From Miltoncostaea sp963771025 (GTDB taxonomy: Bacteria; Actinomycetota; Thermoleophilia; Miltoncostaeales; Miltoncostaeaceae), in contig CAVYRL010000005.1 in NCBI GenBank assembly GCA_963771025.1, forward strand, positions 349,708-413,707: a DNA stretch of 64,000 nt. Reading direction: 5' to 3'. Positions within the stretch are counted from its first letter, which is position 1. Each line of letters opens with the position of its first letter. Position numbers and translations under genes: made by a program. The notes below the pieces were generated by a model. The model made no database searches. It was given only the letters and a program-made list of their open reading frames with translations, and was not told the DNA's origin. Shown here piece after piece: positions 8,299 through 15,361 of this stretch.

Positions 8299-9551
8299 GC
8301 GATCGCACCCGGGTCGTGGTCACCGGTCTCGGCATGGTAACCGCCCTCGGCATCGGGCGGCGGGAGAACTGGGCCAACGCCATCGCCGGCCACAGCGGCG
8401 CCGGGCCGATCACCTCGTTCGACGCCTCCGACAGCGCGACGCGCATCGCCTGCGAGGTCAAGGGCTTCGACGCCACCGACTTCATGGAGCGCCGCACCGC
8501 CCGCCGCATGGACCGCTTCGCGCAACTCGCCGTCGCGGCCGCGCGGCTGGCGCTGGACGACGCGGGTCTCTCGATCAGCGAAGCCCTGCGTCCTCGCGCC
8601 GGCGCCATCGTCGGCAGCGGCATCGGCGGCCTCGACACGTTCGTGGAGCAGACCCTCATCGCCCACGAGCGTGGGCCCGACCGCGTGTCACCGCTCTTCA
8701 TCCCCATGGTGATCGCCAACATGGCGGGCGCCCAGGTCTCGATGGAACTCGGCCTGAAGGGCCCTCTGTCGTGCATATCGACCGCGTGCGCCTCGGGTAA
8801 CCACGCCCTCGGCGACGCGACCGAGGTGATCCGCCGCGGACAGGCCGACGTGATGCTCGCCGGCGGCACCGAATCGAGCATCACCCGCACCGGCATCGCC
8901 GCTTTCAACGCGATGCGCGCGCTCTCGACCCGCAACGACGACCCGGCCGGGGCAAGCCGCCCGTTCGACGCGGGACGGGACGGGTTCGTGATGGGCGAGG
9001 CCGGCGCCATCCTGGTGCTGGAGAGCCTGGAGCACGCCACGGCGCGCGGGGTCGCGCCCATCTGCGAGGTGCTCGGCTACGGCATGACCGGTGACGCGCA
9101 CCACCTGACGGAGCCCGACCCAACCTCCGAGGCCCCGGCGGCGGCCATCACGATGGCCCTCGAGGATGCCGGGATCGCGGCGGACGAGATCGACTATGTC
9201 AACGCGCACGCCACCTCGACGCCGGTCGGCGACAAGGGCGAGGTGCGCACCCTGCGCCGGGCGCTGGGCGACCAGGTCGCCGCCCGTACGCCGGTCTCGT
9301 CCACCAAGTCGATGCACGGGCACTGCCTGGGCGGCGCCGGTGGCGTCGAGGGGGCTCTGACCGCGATGGTCATCGCCGAGGGCGTCGTGCCGCCGACGAT
9401 CAACCTGGAGGCCATCGAGCCCGAGTGCGAGGGCGTCGACCACGTGGCGAACGAGGCCCGGACGGTCAACGTGCGCGTCGCCCTCTCCAGCGCCTTCGGG
9501 TTCGGCGGGCACAACGCGATCATCATCCTCGGACGCTTGGACCAGCCATAG
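8295..9551 (+). CDS. fabF: 3-oxoacyl-ACP synthase II (FabF, KAS II)
   Basis: A 418-residue thiolase-fold condensing enzyme that extends acyl-ACP with malonyl-ACP. The catalytic Cys165 lies in STACASG, His305 in NAHATSTP, and Lys338 and His343 in STKSMHGH, the complete C-H-H set with the structural Lys. The GTG start is set by the GTGA overlap with fabG. The initiation enzyme FabH is not encoded in this window. A polyketide ketosynthase is unlikely given the operon and the single-domain length. Confidence 0.94.
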   Translation: MSDRTRVVVTGLGMVTALGIGRRENWANAIAGHSGAGPITSFDASDSATRIACEVKGFDATDFMERRTARRMDRFAQLAVAAARLALDDAGLSISEALRPRAGAIVGSGIGGLDTFVEQTLIAHERGPDRVSPLFIPMVIANMAGAQVSMELGLKGPLSCISTACASGNHALGDATEVIRRGQADVMLAGGTESSITRTGIAAFNAMRALSTRNDDPAGASRPFDAGRDGFVMGEAGAILVLESLEHATARGVAPICEVLGYGMTGDAHHLTEPDPTSEAPAAAITMALEDAGIAADEIDYVNAHATSTPVGDKGEVRTLRRALGDQVAARTPVSSTKSMHGHCLGGAGGVEGALTAMVIAEGVVPPTINLEAIEPECEGVDHVANEARTVNVRVALSSAFGFGGHNAIIILGRLDQP

Positions 9552-9649
9552 GACCGGCGTCGTCCACGCCTCGCCGCGGGACGGGTCTGCGCTCCGCCGC
9601 GCACCGCGCCAGCACGCGGGTCTACGGCCCGCGCCGCGGCCTCGCCGGC

Positions 9650-10120
9650 ATGTCCTGGGTGGAGGGCGAGCGCATCGCCATCGGCAGCATCCCCGTCGGG
9701 TCGGCCCTGTACCGCCTGCCCGACCTGGGTGTCACCGACGTGGTCAACTGCCGCGCCCAGCTGCAGACGCGCCTGTCACAGGACCTCTGGGCCGAGCGAC
9801 GCGTGTTCGGGGCCGAGCACGTCGTCCACGCTCCGATGTGGGACAACGGGCGCCGTCAGCCCCCCCGGCTCTGGGCGCCCGCCGCGCGTTTCGCCGCCGC
9901 CCGCCTCGACGAGGACCCCGATGCCGGTGTCCTGATCCATTGCCAGCAGGGGCGCCGCCGCTCGGCGATGGTCGCCTACGCCGTCCTACGGCTGCGCGGC
10001 CACGACGAGCGCGAGGCCGCCCGGCTGGTGCTCGAGAGCCGCGCGCCCGCGTCCCTGGTGCCGCAATATCGGGCGAGCGTCGAGGGGTGGCTCGCGCATA
10101 TCGACGCCCCCCTGACATAA
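9650..10120 (+). CDS. Dual-specificity-type Cys phosphatase inside the fab-acc operon
   Basis: About 156 residues from the first ATG. The protein has a Cys-based phosphatase loop HCQQGRRRS, that is Cys98-x5-Arg104, preceded by a possible general acid Asp65 in MWDNG. It resembles small dual-specificity or tyrosine phosphatases; the substrate (phosphoprotein, phosphosugar or lipid) cannot be told. The frame is open upstream into fabF but offers no ATG, GTG or TTG, so the start is uncertain and no good ribosome site is seen. It lies between fabF and accD and ends 11 nt before accD. Confidence 0.75.
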   Translation: MSWVEGERIAIGSIPVGSALYRLPDLGVTDVVNCRAQLQTRLSQDLWAERRVFGAEHVVHAPMWDNGRRQPPRLWAPAARFAAARLDEDPDAGVLIHCQQGRRRSAMVAYAVLRLRGHDEREAARLVLESRAPASLVPQYRASVEGWLAHIDAPLT

Positions 10121-10131
10121 TCGAGCGTCAC

Positions 10132-11133
10132 GTGTCAAAGCGCCCAATCACCGTCTCGGTCGACCGCCTCCGCGGCAAGCACGCCGAAGCCCCCCCGTCC
10201 AGGCCGCGCAAGCTGCCCGCCGACGAGCGCTCGTGTCCCCGCTGCCAGAGCCACTACCGGGCCGAGGAGATGCGCGCCAACTTCCGCGTGTGCGCCTCGT
10301 GCGGCCACCACTTCCCGGTCGGCGCGCGCGAGCGCCTCGACCAGCTCGCGGGGGGCGGGCCCTGGACCGAGCTGTGGCCCGAGCTGCGCGCGAGCGACCC
10401 CCTCCAGTTCGTCAACCTCATGCCGTATCCCGACCGCGTCGAGGCGGCCGAGGCCGCCGGCAACAACGAGGCGCTGATCGTCGCGGAGCTGACCATCGAG
10501 GGGCACCCCGCATTGGCCGCGATCATGGACTTCGCCTACCTCGGCGGCAGCATGGGATCCGTGGTCGGCGAGAAGCTGGTGCGGGCCTGCGACCGCTGCG
10601 TCGAGCGTGGCCTGCCGCTGGTGATCATCACCGCATCCGGCGGGGCGCGCATGCAGGAGGGCGTCATCGCCCTGATGCAGATGGCCAAGAGCGTGGTGGC
10701 GTTCGAGCTGATGCACGACGCCGAGCTGCCGGTGATCGTGGTGCTGGTGCACCCCACCACCGGCGGTGTGTGGGCCTCCTTCGCATCGCTGGGCGACGTC
10801 ACGTACGCCGAGCCGGGGGCGCTGATCGCGTTCTCGGGCCCGCGCGTGATCGAGCAGACCACCCGCGAGAAGTTGGCGCCCGAGTTCGGCCGTGCCGAGA
10901 CCCAGCTCGCCAATGGGCAGGTGGACGCCGTGGTGGACCGTCGCGAGCTCGCCGCGCGCATCGGCCGGGTGCTCACCATCCTGCACCGTCCCTCCGGCCT
11001 GTCCCCCGCGCCGGCCGTGACCTGGGCGCAGGAGCGCGCGGAGCGGGCGGCGACGGTCGCCAAGACCCTGCCCGGCATCTCGCGCCGCTTCGCCGCCAAG
11101 CTGCGTCGCCCCGACGATGAGGAGGACGCATGA
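10132..11133 (+). CDS. accD: Acetyl-CoA carboxylase carboxyltransferase subunit beta
   Basis: A 333-residue AccD with the N-terminal zinc ribbon Cys35-x2-Cys38-x15-Cys54-x2-Cys57 and a crotonase-like carboxyltransferase domain containing ITASGGARMQEG. With AccA it transfers CO2 from carboxybiotin to acetyl-CoA to make malonyl-CoA, the substrate of FabD upstream. The biotin carboxylase and BCCP are not in this window. The GTG start follows a CATAAT box at 10116-10121 by 10 nt. The stop overlaps the accA start by 4 nt (ATGA). Confidence 0.94.
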   Translation: MSKRPITVSVDRLRGKHAEAPPSRPRKLPADERSCPRCQSHYRAEEMRANFRVCASCGHHFPVGARERLDQLAGGGPWTELWPELRASDPLQFVNLMPYPDRVEAAEAAGNNEALIVAELTIEGHPALAAIMDFAYLGGSMGSVVGEKLVRACDRCVERGLPLVIITASGGARMQEGVIALMQMAKSVVAFELMHDAELPVIVVLVHPTTGGVWASFASLGDVTYAEPGALIAFSGPRVIEQTTREKLAPEFGRAETQLANGQVDAVVDRRELAARIGRVLTILHRPSGLSPAPAVTWAQERAERAATVAKTLPGISRRFAAKLRRPDDEEDA

Positions 11134-12080
11134 GCGTCGCCGGTCGGCGTGGAGGGCGTTTCGTGCGGCGCCTGGCGCACCGTCTGCACCACTCTGCCGA
11201 GCCCGACTCCGCGATCTGGGACACCATTCAGCTCGCGCGTCATCAGGACCGGCCCTATCCGCTCGACTACATCTCCCGGCTCTTCCCGGTGTTCGAGGAG
11301 CTGCACGGCGACCGCCTGTACAGCGACGACCCGTCGATCGTGGCCGGGATCGGGCGCGGCGCGGACGGCGCGGTGGTCGTGATCGGCCATCAGAAGGGCC
11401 GGGACACGGCCGAGCGCACCCACCGCAACTTCGGCATGCCGGGGCCCGAGGGCTATCGCAAGGCGATGCGGGTCATGGCCCTCGCCGAGAAGTTCGACCT
11501 CCCCGTGATCACGCTCATCGACACGCCCGGGGCGTTCCCGGGCGCCGGCGCGGAGGAGCGCGGTCAGGGTGGGGCGATCGCCCGCAGCATGCAGACGATG
11601 CTGCGTCTGCGGGTGCCGTCGCTGGCCATCGTGATCGGCGAGGGATCCTCGGGCGGCGCGCTCGCCCTGGGGGTCACCGACCGGGTGATGATGCTCGAGA
11701 ACTCGACCTACTCGGTGATCTCGCCCGAGGGCGGCGCCGCCATCCTGTGGCGTGACGCGGCCCGCGCCCGCGACGCGGCGCTGGCCTTCCAGCCCACGGC
11801 GGCCAACTGCTATCGCTGGGGCATCACCGACGTGGTGGTGCCCGAGCCCTCGGGTGGCGCCCACCGCGATCACGACGAGGCCGCCCGCCTCCTCGGGACC
11901 TACATCTCGCGCGCCCTCAAGGAGCTCCAGGCGGTGCCGGTGGCCGAACGCAAGCGCCAGAGGCGGGAGCGCTACCGCCGCATCGGGGCCTACCGTGAGG
12001 TGGCTGCCGGCGATCCGACCGCGATGGCGGCGGGCCGCCACGAGGCCAAGGGCTCGTCCAACGGGTCGGCCCCGGACTGA
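11130..12080 (+). CDS. accA: Acetyl-CoA carboxylase carboxyltransferase subunit alpha
   Basis: A 316-residue AccA of the E. coli type. It contains HGDRLYSDDPSIVAGIG, the GHQKGRDT segment, FGMPGPEGYRKA and IGEGSSGGALALG, all conserved in AccA, and it partners AccD in the carboxyltransferase heterotetramer. The start ATG overlaps the accD stop. The C-terminal 40 residues are polar and low in conservation. It ends the operon 5 nt before a convergent gene. The separate AccA/AccD organisation differs from the fused acyl-CoA carboxylase beta subunits usual in mycobacteria and streptomycetes. Confidence 0.94.
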   Translation: MSVAGRRGGRFVRRLAHRLHHSAEPDSAIWDTIQLARHQDRPYPLDYISRLFPVFEELHGDRLYSDDPSIVAGIGRGADGAVVVIGHQKGRDTAERTHRNFGMPGPEGYRKAMRVMALAEKFDLPVITLIDTPGAFPGAGAEERGQGGAIARSMQTMLRLRVPSLAIVIGEGSSGGALALGVTDRVMMLENSTYSVISPEGGAAILWRDAARARDAALAFQPTAANCYRWGITDVVVPEPSGGAHRDHDEAARLLGTYISRALKELQAVPVAERKRQRRERYRRIGAYREVAAGDPTAMAAGRHEAKGSSNGSAPD

Positions 12081-12084
12081 CGCT

Positions 12085-12618
12085 CTAGCGGGACGCCTCC
12101 GCGAAGGCGTCGACAAGCTCACGCTCGAAGTCGGGGATGTCGGCCACGACGCGCCCCCAGATCAGACGCCCATCCCGGAAGGCCGGCGCGTCGACCCACT
12201 CGGCGCCGGCGAGCACCAGGTCGTCCTTGATGCCCAGTGAACCGGTCGCGCGGGCACCGACGATGCCGGCCGAGATCGCCACGCTGCCGCCATGGCAGAT
12301 GATCCCGATCGGGAGCTCGCGTACGTTCACCGCCCGGACCAGGTCGAGGATCGCCGGGTCGCGGCGCATCTTGTCCGGCGCGTGGCCACCGGGGATCACG
12401 AGGCCGTCGAGCGACGCGGGGTCGACGTCGCCGGCCAGCACGTCGGCGCGGACCGTGAGACCGTTCTTGCCGGGGTGGGGATCGGTGTCCGACCCCGCCG
12501 AGATGACCGTCGCCCCCTCCTCGCGCAGGCGCATGACGGTCACCCAGTACTCCAGGTCCTCCACGCCCTCGGCCACGAGGACCACATATGTCCGTCCACG
12601 GAGTCGCACCGACCCCAT
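12085..12618 (-). CDS. DJ-1/PfpI-family protein
   Basis: A 177-residue class I glutamine amidotransferase-like protein with the DJ-1/PfpI nucleophile elbow IGIICHGG (Cys108, His109) and the partner Glu20 in EGVEDLEYW. Family members act as deglycases, chaperones or cysteine peptidases; which applies here is unknown. It is the last of four minus-strand genes (hydrolase, lipid kinase, 88-residue unknown, this one) separated by short gaps, and converges on accA. Confidence 0.85.
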   Translation of the reverse strand: MGSVRLRGRTYVVLVAEGVEDLEYWVTVMRLREEGATVISAGSDTDPHPGKNGLTVRADVLAGDVDPASLDGLVIPGGHAPDKMRRDPAILDLVRAVNVRELPIGIICHGGSVAISAGIVGARATGSLGIKDDLVLAGAEWVDAPAFRDGRLIWGRVVADIPDFERELVDAFAEASR

Positions 12619-12645
12619 TATGAGGGGCCGGTGCGCTCTCGCGCC

Positions 12646-12912
12646 CTATCCGAGTGCGGCCTCGACCGTCCGCGGGTCGACCGGCGTCCCGCCCGGGCCG
12701 GCGTTCAGCACCTGGGAGATGCGCAGCGCGCCGTCCAGGAGCTCGCGGTTGGTCTCGGGGTGCTCAGGCACGATGCCCGCGGCCGTCGCCAGATCCCGGT
12801 GCCACTTCAGCATCTCGCTGCTGGGCCGGCGCTCCGGATCGATACGGACCATGTCCAGCACCAGCGCCATGAAACCCCGGATGGTCGCCCGAGGATCGGG
12901 TCCCTGGGTCAT
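12646..12912 (-). CDS. Small conserved-looking protein of unknown function
   Basis: An 88-residue soluble protein that I do not recognise. It is predicted largely helical, with no membrane segment and no cysteine. A perfect AAGGAGG ribosome site (complement of 12920-12926) lies 7 nt before the ATG, which makes this frame much more credible than its length alone. It sits 27 nt before the DJ-1/PfpI gene and 56 nt after the lipid kinase on the same strand, so it is probably part of that operon. Confidence 0.7.
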   Translation of the reverse strand: MTQGPDPRATIRGFMALVLDMVRIDPERRPSSEMLKWHRDLATAAGIVPEHPETNRELLDGALRISQVLNAGPGGTPVDPRTVEAALG

Positions 12913-12968
12913 ATGCGAGCCTCCTTGCCCGACGTTTTCCCACTGGGGACGTTCCTGTCCCTCTCATG

Positions 12969-13940
12969 TCACGTCGGTCCGGGGGCGTCCGACTTGAGGT
13001 TTGCGTCACCGCGAGGGTCAACGGTCACGAGCACTTCGGCGGGCGAGATGCGCACCGCCGTGTGGCGCCCGAGGGGCTCCCCGTCGGCCTGCACCGGCAC
13101 CGCCGCGTCGGAACGGACCACCAGCTCGGTCCGCAGAGGCCCCCCGTCGAGCGGCTGGCGGCCGACTGCCGGCGAGTGGCCGGCCAGCGCGCGCACCATC
13201 AGCCCCCCGAGCTCGACGGCTCGCACCCGGGTGAGCACCGTCCATGCCAGGTGCCCGTCCTCGCCCGCGCCGGGCACCAGGTCGAGGGGCAGCGGCCCCA
13301 GGTACGTGTAGGGGCTGCTGCAGGACACGAGCGCGGTCACCCCGTCGTGCACCTCGCCGCCGCCGACCGAGACGTGCAGCCGCGGACCACGCCCCGCCCG
13401 TCCCGCCGCCAGGGCGGCCGCCAGGGCGAAGCTCACGTGCCGCATCCGCCTCTTGACCCGTGGTCGTGCCTCCACCCACTCCACGGTCGCCGCGTCGATG
13501 CCCACGCCGGCATTGGTCAGGAACAGGCGGTCGGCGCCCTCGTCCAGGCCGACACGGCCGAGGGTCGTGGTGCCGCGCCAGCCCTCGCCGAGGGCCGCGT
13601 CGAGGAGGGGCAGCGAGCGCCGCAGCGACGGCGGCCACCCGCTGGCGCGGGCGAACACGTTCGCGTTGCCGCCGGGCAGGGCGGCCATCGCCACGTCGGT
13701 GCCGGCCAGAGCGCCGGCCACCTCCGCCGCGGTGCCGTCGCCTCCCAGCGACACCACGACGCGGGCGCCCTCCGCGACCGCCTGGGACGCGAGCCGCCCC
13801 GCATCGCCGGAGGCGTTGGTGAGCAGCGACCATTCGAGCCCGAGCGGCGCCAGGTGCCGCGTCACCTCGGCGCGCTCGGTGGCGCGCGACCGGGTGGCCA
13901 CGGGGTTGATGACCAGCGCGATCGGGCCGGCGGTCCTCAC
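12969..13940 (-). CDS. Diacylglycerol kinase-family lipid kinase (YegS/DagK-like)
   Basis: A 323-residue protein of the diacylglycerol kinase catalytic family. The phosphate-binding INPVA is near the N-terminus, the nucleotide loop GGDGT is at 66-70 and LPGGNANVFAR follows at about 88-98. It should phosphorylate diacylglycerol or a related lipid at the membrane. The GTG start is set by a 4-nt GTGA overlap with the upstream hydrolase gene, which implies coupled translation. The exact lipid substrate is unknown. Confidence 0.85.
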   Translation of the reverse strand: MRTAGPIALVINPVATRSRATERAEVTRHLAPLGLEWSLLTNASGDAGRLASQAVAEGARVVVSLGGDGTAAEVAGALAGTDVAMAALPGGNANVFARASGWPPSLRRSLPLLDAALGEGWRGTTTLGRVGLDEGADRLFLTNAGVGIDAATVEWVEARPRVKRRMRHVSFALAAALAAGRAGRGPRLHVSVGGGEVHDGVTALVSCSSPYTYLGPLPLDLVPGAGEDGHLAWTVLTRVRAVELGGLMVRALAGHSPAVGRQPLDGGPLRTELVVRSDAAVPVQADGEPLGRHTAVRISPAEVLVTVDPRGDANLKSDAPGPT

Positions 13941-14647
13941 CCCTGCTCGTCCAGGGTCAGCTCGAGGCGTGCGAGGTACGCCGCCACGAGAGCCGTCACC
14001 GTGCCGTCGAACTCGGCCATCGGCATGTGGCGGGCCCCCGGGATCACCACCATCTGGTTGAGGGGCAGCTCGCGCGCGAGCTCCTCGGACTTCCAGGCGG
14101 GGGTGAACGGGTCGTCGCCGCCGACGATGATCAGCACGGGAACGCGCACGTCGCCGAGCCGCCCGCGCAGATCCACGGAGCGGCACGCCGCGTAGTCGGC
14201 GCGCAGCGACACGGACCCCGCCGCGTCCAACGCCTGCCGCGCGCGGCGGGCCATCGGCGTCGCGGGATCGGCGAACGATCCGGAGATCAGCCGGTCGCGC
14301 TCCTGGGCGAACGCGTTCTCGGCGCGCGCGAGCGTCTCGTCCGGCACGCCCAGGCGCGCTCCGCTCGCGATGATCACCAGGCCCTGGACCAGATCCGGCC
14401 GGCTCACGGTCAGCTCAAGCGCCGCCGCGCCGCCCAGCGAGTGGCCGATGAGCACCCGCGGTCCCTCGATCTGGGCGAGGGCCAGGCCGATGGCCTCGGC
14501 GAGCCCCGCGACGTCCGTCGCGGGCTCGCCGGCCGGGTGCCCGGGAAGGTCGAGCGCGACGGCTCCCGCCAGCCGTGAGGTCTGCAGCGACCAGACCCGG
14601 TGATCGCCGCCGGAGCCGTGGATGAAGATCGGGCGCGGGACGCTCAC
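13937..14647 (-). CDS. Alpha/beta hydrolase
   Basis: A 236-residue alpha/beta hydrolase with the oxyanion-hole HGSGG (10-14), nucleophile Ser70 in IGHSLGGAA, an acidic residue in VGGDDPF and the late catalytic His in PGARHMP. The substrate is unknown; esterase, lipase or thioesterase activities are all possible. The GTG start lies 6 nt after a TACGAT box on the same strand, suggesting a leaderless transcript. It is coupled to the lipid kinase by a 4-nt overlap, so a lipid-related role is plausible. Confidence 0.85.
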   Translation of the reverse strand: MSVPRPIFIHGSGGDHRVWSLQTSRLAGAVALDLPGHPAGEPATDVAGLAEAIGLALAQIEGPRVLIGHSLGGAAALELTVSRPDLVQGLVIIASGARLGVPDETLARAENAFAQERDRLISGSFADPATPMARRARQALDAAGSVSLRADYAACRSVDLRGRLGDVRVPVLIIVGGDDPFTPAWKSEELARELPLNQMVVIPGARHMPMAEFDGTVTALVAAYLARLELTLDEQG

Positions 14648-14653
14648 CGGACG

Positions 14654-14659
14654 ATCGTA
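14654..14659 (-). promoter_or_regulatory. Candidate -10 box (TACGAT), leaderless hydrolase start
   Basis: Read on the minus strand, TACGAT ends 6 nt before the GTG of the hydrolase at 14647. No convincing -35 is visible. The spacing is what a leaderless transcript would need. It is divergent from a similar box for the MtnX-like gene. Confidence 0.45.
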
Positions 14660-14688
14660 GTGGCGCGGGCCGCCGCGAGCGTCTCTGG

Positions 14689-14694
14689 TAGCCT
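14689..14694 (+). promoter_or_regulatory. Candidate -10 box (TAGCCT), leaderless start of the HAD-ileS pair
   Basis: TAGCCT fits TANNNT and ends 7 nt before the GTG at 14702. No ribosome site precedes that GTG, which supports a leaderless transcript for the phosphatase-ileS pair. Confidence 0.45.
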
Positions 14695-14701
14695 CGAAAC
14701 A

Positions 14702-15361
14702 GTGGAGACCCTGCTCATCGCCTGCGATTTCGACGGCACGATCACCGAGCGGGACACGCTCCATCTGATCGTCGCGGCCTACGGGACCCAGGGGCTCTGG
14801 GAGGAGATCCAGCCGCGCCTCAACGCCGGCGAGGTCTCGCTCGAGCAGGCGATTCAGGAGGAGTTCGACTCGGTGCGCGCCACGCCCGAACAGGTGCGTG
14901 ATCTGGTGCTTCGCGAGGCCGGCCTGCGCCGCGGCTTCCCCGAGTTCGTCCGCTGGGCGCGCGAGCGCGACCACCGGCTGATCGTGTTCTCGTCCGGCTT
15001 CCGCTCGGTCATCGAGGCGGCGCTCGAGCACTGGGGCATCACGGGGCTGCAGGTGGTGAGCCACGAGGCGCGCTTCTCCGCCGAGGGTTGCCGCCTGGTG
15101 TGGTCCGACCGCGGAGACGTGTGCGAGGTGTGCGGGCGGCGCTGCAAGCGCCACGACCTGCGCCGCCAGTCGCGCGGTGAGCGGCTGGTCTACATCGGCG
15201 ATGGCATCTCCGACCGCTGCAGCGCGCGGATGGCCGATGTCATCTTCGCCCGCGCGATGCTCGCCGACGACCTGGAGAGGGACTCCATCCCGTTCATCCG
15301 GTTCGAGGAGTTCGACGGCATCCGGGAGCGGCTCGACTCGTCCTCGACGCTGGCGGCATGA
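14702..15361 (+). CDS. HAD-superfamily MtnX-like phosphatase
   Basis: A 219-residue HAD phosphatase of subfamily IB (phosphoserine phosphatase/MtnX-like). Motif I is CDFDGTIT with Asp9 and Asp11, motif II is FSSGF, and motif III is YIGDGISDR. A CEVCGRRCK cluster (Cys141, Cys144, Cys148) resembles the Cys-rich segment of MtnX-type enzymes. MtnX acts in methionine salvage, but no other salvage gene is nearby, so the substrate is open. The GTG start lies 7 nt after a TAGCCT box. The stop overlaps the ileS ATG by 4 nt. Confidence 0.8.
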   Translation: METLLIACDFDGTITERDTLHLIVAAYGTQGLWEEIQPRLNAGEVSLEQAIQEEFDSVRATPEQVRDLVLREAGLRRGFPEFVRWARERDHRLIVFSSGFRSVIEAALEHWGITGLQVVSHEARFSAEGCRLVWSDRGDVCEVCGRRCKRHDLRRQSRGERLVYIGDGISDRCSARMADVIFARAMLADDLERDSIPFIRFEEFDGIRERLDSSSTLAA

